Assembly (NCBI GenBank): GCA_001793775.1
Contig: MGIN01000021.1
Span: 1 to 7,353, forward strand
DNA from: Candidatus Wolfebacteria bacterium GWA1_42_9
GTDB taxonomy: Bacteria; Patescibacteriota; Minisyncoccia; UBA6257; JAGOQP01
DNA length: 7,353 nt
Reading direction: 5' to 3'
A program made the translations under genes and the position numbers. Below, piece after piece: positions 4,116 to 7,353 of the stretch. Below the pieces are notes generated by a model, which was given only the letters and a program-made list of their open reading frames with translations, was not told the DNA's origin and ran no database searches. Positions within the stretch are counted from its first letter, which is position 1; each line of letters starts with the position of its first letter.

Positions 4116-4270
4116 TTATCATTGGCATATATATTGCCTATGTTACCTTATGGTAACGGCACACTATATGCATATGCATATTCTATGCCAGGGTTCACTA
4201 TGAAATGTTTGCGTAGGGTACCTGCAATTATGCATGTTACACACGTATATATATTTTTATATTAAATAAA

Positions 4271-4278
4271 TGTATACA
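4271..4278. promoter_or_regulatory. TGTATACA palindrome upstream of kinase-like gene
   Basis: The 8-bp palindrome TGTATACA lies 34 bp before the first possible start of the kinase-like gene. The same site precedes the two promoters at 5097 and 5825. A -10/-35 pair is not convincing here. Confidence 0.35.
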
Positions 4279-4312
4279 GCATATTCATATTCATTTATCC
4301 TATTTATCACAT

Positions 4313-5047
4313 ATGCCCAATATATGCCTACGTTATGCAATGAATGAACAAGAGCTGTATGATATGCTCTCATTGAACGAATCCCTTTTCACTTGCGCGC
4401 GAGGTTGCATAAGCAGATACAATAAAATACAAACCATGTTGAGCCATTTTAAGAGAAGGCTCGCAGAAGGTGGCCTTCATATTGGCGGGTACCTCGGGAG
4501 CGGATCGTGCGGTGTGGCGTTTGAAATAAAGGATAAGCCAGGACACATGCTAAAGATTACAAAGGATGCCAATGAGGCAGCATTATGTTCGCTCATAAAA
4601 CAAAAAGAATTGCGCAATGTTTGCCCTGTGAAGGAGGTCTTCGCGTTTGAGGACACTGGCCATTATGGCATCATTGAAAAACGACTGGAACGGCTCGACA
4701 ACAAAGACGATGTTTTTATGAAGGTCATGGAATCCCAAAACATTCATGATATAATAAATCGACATATTCGAGGCGATATTGATGAATCCGTGGCCTACAG
4801 ATTTGCGGAAGCATCAACAAATAACATTGGAGCATATCATTCAATAAATGAACGGCGAAAGGCAGGAAGAGCAATAAAACAAATTTTAAATGCGATACGA
4901 GAGATTCGAGAGTTCGCTTTTCCCGACCTCTCAAAAAGCAATACAATGAAGCAAGGGAACACATATTATCTTATTGATATGAAGCTGCGTGATGATAAAT
5001 ATTCGGTGGACGAAATCATAAATCAAATTCCTGTTCTCCGACGTTAA
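4313..5047 (+). CDS. divergent protein-kinase-fold protein
   Basis: The 244-aa product shows the core of the protein-kinase fold in order. A Gly-rich loop is GYLGSGSCGVAFEI (residues 59-72, G-x-G-x-x-G). The beta-3 Lys is K81 in MLKITKD, and a probable alpha-C Glu is E88 (ANEAAL). The hinge region is IIEKRLERLD (120-129). The catalytic segment PDLSKSN has D205 and N210 at HRDxxxxN spacing without the His-Arg, and the metal-binding Asp is D222 in LIDMK, 17 residues later, with the DFG Gly replaced. Lys, Glu, Asp, Asn and Asp are thus all present, so activity on proteins is plausible. Phages carry such kinases to modify host proteins; here that is inference. Residues 14-50 are a separate helical extension. 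The ATG at 4340 is an alternative start; neither has an SD. Confidence 0.8.
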   Translation: MPNICLRYAMNEQELYDMLSLNESLFTCARGCISRYNKIQTMLSHFKRRLAEGGLHIGGYLGSGSCGVAFEIKDKPGHMLKITKDANEAALCSLIKQKELRNVCPVKEVFAFEDTGHYGIIEKRLERLDNKDDVFMKVMESQNIHDIINRHIRGDIDESVAYRFAEASTNNIGAYHSINERRKAGRAIKQILNAIREIREFAFPDLSKSNTMKQGNTYYLIDMKLRDDKYSVDEIINQIPVLRR

Positions 5048-5050
5048 AAA

Positions 5051-5074
5051 ATGCAGAAAAATTTATTTTTGCAT
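5051..5074 (+). terminator. weak hairpin after kinase-like gene
   Basis: ATGC-(AG)-AAAAAT and ATTTTT-GCAT form an AT-rich hairpin with a two-base bulge four bases after the stop of the kinase-like gene. It has few G-C pairs and is followed by ATATATAATTTG, so it is a poor terminator; listed as a possibility. Confidence 0.25.
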
Positions 5075-5081
5075 ATATAAT

Positions 5082-5125
5082 TTGTATACAATCTCATTGC
5101 ATCATGGGATGCCCTGTGGTATAAT
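5082..5125 (+). promoter_or_regulatory. TTGTATACAA palindrome and sigma70-like promoter, apparently leaderless
   Basis: A perfect 10-bp palindrome TTGTATACAA (5082-5091) is followed by TTGCAT (5097-5102), a 17-bp spacer and TATAAT (5120-5125), preceded by GG. The expected start of transcription, about seven bases on, coincides with the ATG at 5132, and there is no SD. The mRNA would therefore be leaderless. The same arrangement is found at 5808-5853. Confidence 0.6.
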
Positions 5126-5131
5126 CATTTT

Positions 5132-5479
5132 ATGGTCCGCGTTGACACCACATGCCATTCCTGCGGTCATGAGATGAACGTGGGGCCATTATATGAAATT
5201 GCATTGTTTGATCGTCTGTCGGGGTGGAAAAAGCGAAAGATGAGCTTATGTCAGACATGCACAAGACGGCAAATGGGATCATTTTATATAAATCTTCCAC
5301 ATCGCGTAATAAGAAATTCATGGATATGTTTCATTTGTGGCGCAGAAAGGCGGTGGGATTATCCATATTGCGTAATATCAAAATATGATGTTTCTGTGGT
5401 GCTTTGGATTTCAGATGGAGATATTTCGTTCTGTTCTCCCGAATGCCTCGGCATCGTTGCAGGAAATGATTTTTTTTAA
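5132..5479 (+). CDS. two-module zinc-binding protein, 115 aa
   Basis: The protein consists of two copies of a zinc module. Module A has C8-x2-C11 (TCHSCGHE), then C40-x2-C43 followed by TRRQMGSFYI, with G49 six residues after C43. Module B has C66-x2-C69 (ICFICG), then C101-x3-C105 followed by LGIVAGNDFF, with G111 six residues after C105. Each module thus offers four Cys ligands in a CxxC...CxxC arrangement, as in zinc ribbons and treble clefs. There is no membrane segment. I do not recognise a named family. The same module recurs at 5480-5796, 6137-6559, 6564-6884 and 6907-7305. The ATG at 5132 fits the leaderless promoter; no SD is present. Protein or nucleic-acid binding is inference. Confidence 0.82.
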   Translation: MVRVDTTCHSCGHEMNVGPLYEIALFDRLSGWKKRKMSLCQTCTRRQMGSFYINLPHRVIRNSWICFICGAERRWDYPYCVISKYDVSVVLWISDGDISFCSPECLGIVAGNDFF

Positions 5480-5796
5480 ATGAAAAGATTTTGCAAATTA
5501 TGTCAAAACGCCTCTTTGGAGGAGATCGCGATGAATGCTTTTTGATTTATAATTATGAAGAACAGGCTGAGGTTTGATTCTGCCCAGGCTGTGCTGTATA
5601 TATGCTTGGGTCACGTTACGTACATACGGAACGTTTTGATTCGTGGGTCACGATGGACTGTCATGAATGTGGGCAATCATGTGGAATGAGCGATAAAAAA
5701 GTAACCATAGAAAAACATGTCCATAGTGTTTTTAAAGGTGATCTCCTGTTTTGTACAAGATGCTTTTATAATCTCGGTGGAAAAGATATATTTTGA
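5480..5796 (+). pseudogene. broken two-module zinc-binding paralogue
   Basis: An ATG directly after the previous stop opens a frame beginning MKRFCKLCQN, a first CxxC, but it ends after 21 codons. From 5500 a different frame continues as RLFGGDRDECFL to AEV, meets an in-frame TGA at 5575-5577, and resumes as FCPGCAVYMLGSRYV, which aligns exactly with module A of the flanking paralogues (C-x5-G-S-x-Y-[VI]). The same frame then gives a full module B: C-x2-C in DCHECG and FCTRCFYNLGGKDIF, ending at TGA 5794-5796. One frameshift plus one stop separate the parts. The intact 64-residue piece from the ATG at 5602, or from 5653, might still be made, but no good ribosome site is seen. Sequencing error could explain one lesion, less easily both. 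Confidence 0.65.
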
Positions 5797-5807
5797 CATC
5801 CTTTACT

Positions 5808-5853
5808 TGTATACAGTAAAATATTTGCGGATTGACGAGGGATATGGTATAAT
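5808..5853 (+). promoter_or_regulatory. TGTATACA palindrome and sigma70-like promoter of the 87-aa gene
   Basis: TGTATACA (5808-5815) is followed by TTGCGG (5825-5830), a 17-bp spacer and TATAAT (5848-5853), again preceded by TGG. The transcript would start around 5860, right at the AAGGAG ribosome site of the gene starting at 5870. Layout and boxes closely match the promoter at 5082-5125, with 3 bp more between palindrome and -35. Confidence 0.6.
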
Positions 5854-5869
5854 ATGAAAAGGAGAGAGC

Positions 5870-6133
5870 ATGAACGCAAAGGAAATGAGGTCCCTGACGG
5901 AAGATTCGTTGTACGAGAGCATAAAAAATCAAATTGAGCGTGCTGCCAGGGACGGAAGATTGTCAACGGATCTGTATCCACGCACAGTTGACGGCGACAA
6001 AAAAACCCCAGAGCCAATATATGATGTTGTTGTGGCTCGGCTCAAAGAAGAAGGGTTCAATGTAAAAATTGAAACGTCAACACTTAAAAATGGCCACATA
6101 ATAATGATAATATTTTGGGATAATGCCCAATAA
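5870..6133 (+). CDS. hypothetical 87-aa phage protein
   Basis: The ATG at 5870 has AAGGAG (5859-5864) upstream, the only clear SD in the right block. The N-terminal half is helical and charged (MNAKEMRSLTEDSLYESIKN, then IERAARDGRLSTD). The C-terminal half reads ARLKEEGFNVKIE then NGHIIMIIFWD, a helix followed by two strands. This pattern, MxAKExRxLT...IEKAAxxG...LKxxGFxV...IxW, is common in small phage proteins of unknown role; I recognise the pattern but no function. It has no Cys and is not part of the zinc-module family although it lies between two members. Its stop is followed after three bases by the next ATG, so the two are probably co-translated. Confidence 0.8.
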   Translation: MNAKEMRSLTEDSLYESIKNQIERAARDGRLSTDLYPRTVDGDKKTPEPIYDVVVARLKEEGFNVKIETSTLKNGHIIMIIFWDNAQ

Positions 6134-6136
6134 CAT

Positions 6137-6559
6137 ATGGCAGAGCCTAAAAATCCATATTCCAGCGGGGAATCATGCCATCTTTGTGGATTCTCAATGG
6201 AATTGAGAGCGCCTGCGGACGTGGAATTCTTCATGTATGCATTTTGTTTTTTGAAATGTGGAAAAGCTAAGGCCAATGCAATTGTTCATGAGGACTGCAT
6301 GAGAAGGCAGGTTGGATCATATTATGTAAGGATTCCCTACGTCAGCCCACCAGAATTTCAATGTCACGAATGCAAATGCCTCATTGATAATAAACTGAAC
6401 GATTTTGTTGGGATCACAAGGTATCCCAGGAAAGAATTGGATATGCCTATGAAATTGGAGGGCGGGCTCCGAGGCAGTCATATTGTATTTTGCGCTGATT
6501 GTTTCTTTTCTGTCGCAGGCGATTTCTTCTTTGGCACGCCAAGGGAATTGATTTATTGA
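6137..6559 (+). CDS. two-module zinc-binding protein, 140 aa
   Basis: Module A has C14-x2-C17 (SCHLCGFS), extra Cys at 37 and 41, then H51-x2-C54 followed by MRRQVGSYYV with G60. Module B has C76-x2-C79 (CHECKC), then C119-x2-C122 followed by FFSVAGDFFF with G128. The RRQ-x-GS-[FY]-Y segment is nearly identical to that of the 115-aa paralogue, so the two are clearly related by duplication. The first Cys of the second pair in module A is replaced by His, which can still bind zinc. The ATG lies three bases after the previous stop and has no SD of its own, so translation is likely coupled. The insert of about 25 residues between C17 and H51 is the main difference from the paralogue. Role unknown. 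Confidence 0.82.
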   Translation: MAEPKNPYSSGESCHLCGFSMELRAPADVEFFMYAFCFLKCGKAKANAIVHEDCMRRQVGSYYVRIPYVSPPEFQCHECKCLIDNKLNDFVGITRYPRKELDMPMKLEGGLRGSHIVFCADCFFSVAGDFFFGTPRELIY

Positions 6560-6563
6560 TTTT

Positions 6564-6884
6564 TCATTTATTGCAGCTCCCATCACAAAGGAAATCATCG
6601 CAGCGAGGGCTATGTCCTCTAAAGCTGCCCCAAGGACTTGGCCATTTTATGTTACTATATGCTTCAGCTATATCGTTTATCTTTTTTTCTTTCTCCTTTG
6701 CATCGTAATCAATTTGTCTCACGAGATCTTTTCCTGCCATGTATTCAAAACATGAGATATGAAATTTAACCAATCCTAGATGGGCTATTTCTGAAATTTC
6801 AATGTTTGGATGTGTACGACGATCTCTGGTAATGGCAATATATTCTTCTTCCTTTATTTCCTTGGAACAATGTAAGCAGATCAT
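6564..6884 (-). CDS. single-module zinc-binding protein with Cys-rich tail, 106 aa
   Basis: The product starts MICLHCSKEI, giving C3-x2-C6, and continues to VKFHISCFEYMAGKD with H42-x2-C45 and G51, one complete copy of the module in which His replaces the third Cys, as in module A of the 140-aa protein. A charged helix follows (YDAKEKEKKINDIAEAY, residues 60-76). The C-terminus carries a second Cys group (C95, C100 and C104 within RCDDFLCDGSC). No SD lies before the ATG; TATAGA about eight bases upstream could be a -10 giving a near-leaderless transcript, but the -35 is poor. The gene converges with the 140-aa gene, four bases between stops, and follows the 132-aa gene by 22 bp. Confidence 0.8.
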   Translation of the reverse strand: MICLHCSKEIKEEEYIAITRDRRTHPNIEISEIAHLGLVKFHISCFEYMAGKDLVRQIDYDAKEKEKKINDIAEAYSNIKWPSPWGSFRGHSPRCDDFLCDGSCNK

Positions 6885-6906
6885 TTTAAGATTCTATAAT
6901 TTTGTA

Positions 6907-7305
6907 CTACATTTCCAGAAAACATAGTCCAATAACCAACGATAAAGTAATAAGGATTCCGATGAATAATGTACCGCTGAATAATGTAGGTACACCATTA
7001 TCATGAACAAAAATATCTTTAAATTTAAATTTCTGGAACGTGGGCAACGGGAGCGCAGGATGGGGCAAGAGGCGCACGCCGTGTTGCTGGTCGCCCGTGG
7101 AGGACATATGATTCATATAGTTCTCCATCATCATAGTATATTTCTTTCCAGCCATTTCCTGAAAACAATCTTCACAATAATCAAAAACTATGATAGAAGC
7201 GCCATCCTTCTTCATGGCCATTGTATACAATGAGAATGAGGTCGGCTTATCTTTGAAGATGGACCTGCCACATTCAAAACAATAATTTTTGTTTTTATCT
7301 GCCAT
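6907..7305 (-). CDS. zinc-module protein with C-terminal membrane helix, 132 aa
   Basis: The N-terminal module has C9-x2-C12 (YCFECGRS), then C44-x2-C47 in FDYCEDCFQEMAGKKY with G53. A Met-rich stretch (TMMMENYMNHM, 57-67) and a Pro/Phe linker follow. Residues about 108-130 (LFSGTLFIGILITLSLVIGL) form one hydrophobic helix ending in CFLEM at the C-terminus, so the protein is likely tail-anchored with the zinc module in the cytoplasm. The start overlaps the end of an upstream frame that also ends in a hydrophobic helix, which suggests coupled translation; there is no clear SD. This is the only family member here with a membrane segment and points to an action at the inner membrane. A perfect palindrome CATTGTATACAATG lies inside the gene at 7219-7232. 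Confidence 0.8.
   Translation of the reverse strand: MADKNKNYCFECGRSIFKDKPTSFSLYTMAMKKDGASIIVFDYCEDCFQEMAGKKYTMMMENYMNHMSSTGDQQHGVRLLPHPALPLPTFQKFKFKDIFVHDNGVPTLFSGTLFIGILITLSLVIGLCFLEM
7219..7232. promoter_or_regulatory. intragenic CATTGTATACAATG palindrome
   Basis: A perfect 14-bp palindrome containing TGTATACA, the site seen upstream of the plus-strand promoters, lies inside the 132-aa gene. It may be a fourth operator copy or chance within coding sequence. Confidence 0.3.
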
Positions 7306-7353
7306 GAATTATAAAATACAGGCCAGCGAGAAGAATTGGAAGCCAAATGGGCG
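7295..7353 (-). CDS. partial protein, C-terminal membrane helix
   Basis: Reading from the right edge on the minus strand, one frame gives PIWLPILLAGLYFIIHGR and stops at TAA 7297-7295. This is a good hydrophobic helix with a basic end, and it overlaps the start of the 132-aa gene by 11 bp, as expected for coupled genes. Only 18 residues are visible, so assignment is tentative; the other two frames are either less protein-like or end sooner. If real, two adjacent genes both end in membrane helices. Confidence 0.45.
   Translation of the reverse strand, partial: PIWLPILLAGLYFIIHGR

Larger units (their letters stand above)
3421..4270. repeat. 850-bp non-coding region of biased short words and palindromes
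   Basis: The sequence is dominated by alternating pyrimidine-purine words (CATATG at least seven times, plus GCATAC, TGCCAT, ATTGCC and TATGC variants), with few A or T runs. Short perfect hairpins are frequent: CATATGACA/TGTCATATG (3961-3982), GTTACC/GGTAAC (4142-4157), and palindromes such as CATAGCGCTATG and GGCATGCC. Open frames here (for example 3588-3815 minus and 4041-4265 plus) are rich in Met, His, Tyr and Cys only because of these words and have no ribosome sites, so they are not called genes. Origin, packaging or regulatory DNA, or a long structured RNA, are all possible. Confidence 0.55.

Noticed and set aside
3588..4265. Open frames of about 75 codons on both strands in the biased region
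   Set aside because: Their Met/His/Tyr/Cys-rich translations follow from CATATG-type words, and none has an SD or a promoter at sensible distance.
5574..5602. TTGATT - 17 bp - TATATA promoter before the ATG at 5602
   Set aside because: The -10 would overlap the ATG, and the surrounding sequence is better explained as coding sequence of the broken paralogue.
5929..6276. Minus-strand 115-codon frame
   Set aside because: Antisense to the 87-aa and 140-aa genes, which have far better protein signatures.
6317..6598. Minus-strand 93-codon frame
   Set aside because: Antisense to the zinc motif of the 140-aa protein.
7308..7313. TATAAT just before the 132-aa gene
   Set aside because: Only two bases from the ATG, no -35 at proper spacing, and an upstream frame overlaps the start.
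1..7353. CRISPR array or insertion sequence
   Set aside because: No regularly spaced repeats with unique spacers and no transposase-like frame; the 22/56/22 repeats are too short.

Overview
The window looks like an accessory, early-type region of a tailed bacteriophage or a closely phage-derived element. The sequence shows many very small, tightly packed genes, several short Cys-rich proteins, a phage-type kinase-fold protein, no recognisable metabolic or housekeeping gene, and two oppositely oriented gene blocks separated by a 1.4 kb non-coding region. The host cannot be named from this sequence. A lipoprotein signal on one product only says that a bacterial membrane is involved.

Left block (about 1-2930, all on the minus strand). 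Read 5' to 3', this is an 80-aa Ala-rich protein, a 54-aa zinc-ribbon-like protein, a 55-aa protein, a 74-aa protein, a 51-aa Cys-rich protein, an intrinsic terminator, a 196-aa lipoprotein with an HExxH zinc-metalloprotease motif, three small proteins (57, 67 and 64 aa) and a partial gene running off the left edge. Nearly every start has a purine-rich Shine-Dalgarno (SD) sequence of the AAGGGA/AAAGGA type. Three of these genes (51, 54 and 55 aa) are short enough to be easily missed. Between the 51-aa gene and the lipoprotein lies a 400 bp non-coding stretch packed with inverted repeats, including a 126-nt cloverleaf-like element closed by a perfect 19-bp stem.

Centre (about 2931-4312, non-coding). 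It begins with a minus-strand sigma70-like promoter overlapped by palindromes. A GC-richer block of about 300 bp with several 7-9 bp inverted repeats follows. After that comes about 850 bp of strikingly biased sequence built from CATATG/GCATAC/TGCCAT-like words, with short hairpins, four ATGATGT direct repeats in a 22/56/22 bp arrangement, and TTACCRTACCRT repeats. A regulatory region, a replication origin or an unknown structured RNA are all possible.

Right block (4313-7353). A plus-strand gene encodes a divergent protein-kinase fold with catalytic residues apparently intact. It is followed by a family of zinc-binding proteins built from one repeated module: CxxC, then about 20-40 residues, then [C/H]xxC with an invariant Gly six residues after the last Cys. 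Eight copies of this module lie in five loci: two intact two-module genes, one two-module gene broken by a frameshift and a stop, and two single-module genes on the minus strand, one carrying a C-terminal membrane helix. A ninth relative may be the 51-aa protein in the left block. Two plus-strand promoters with TATAAT boxes lie downstream of a TGTATACA palindrome, which also occurs before the kinase gene. Most right-block genes lack an SD and one appears leaderless, unlike the left block.

Most promising as undescribed biology: the expanding and decaying zinc-module family with its shared putative operator, the cloverleaf element, and the biased intergenic region.
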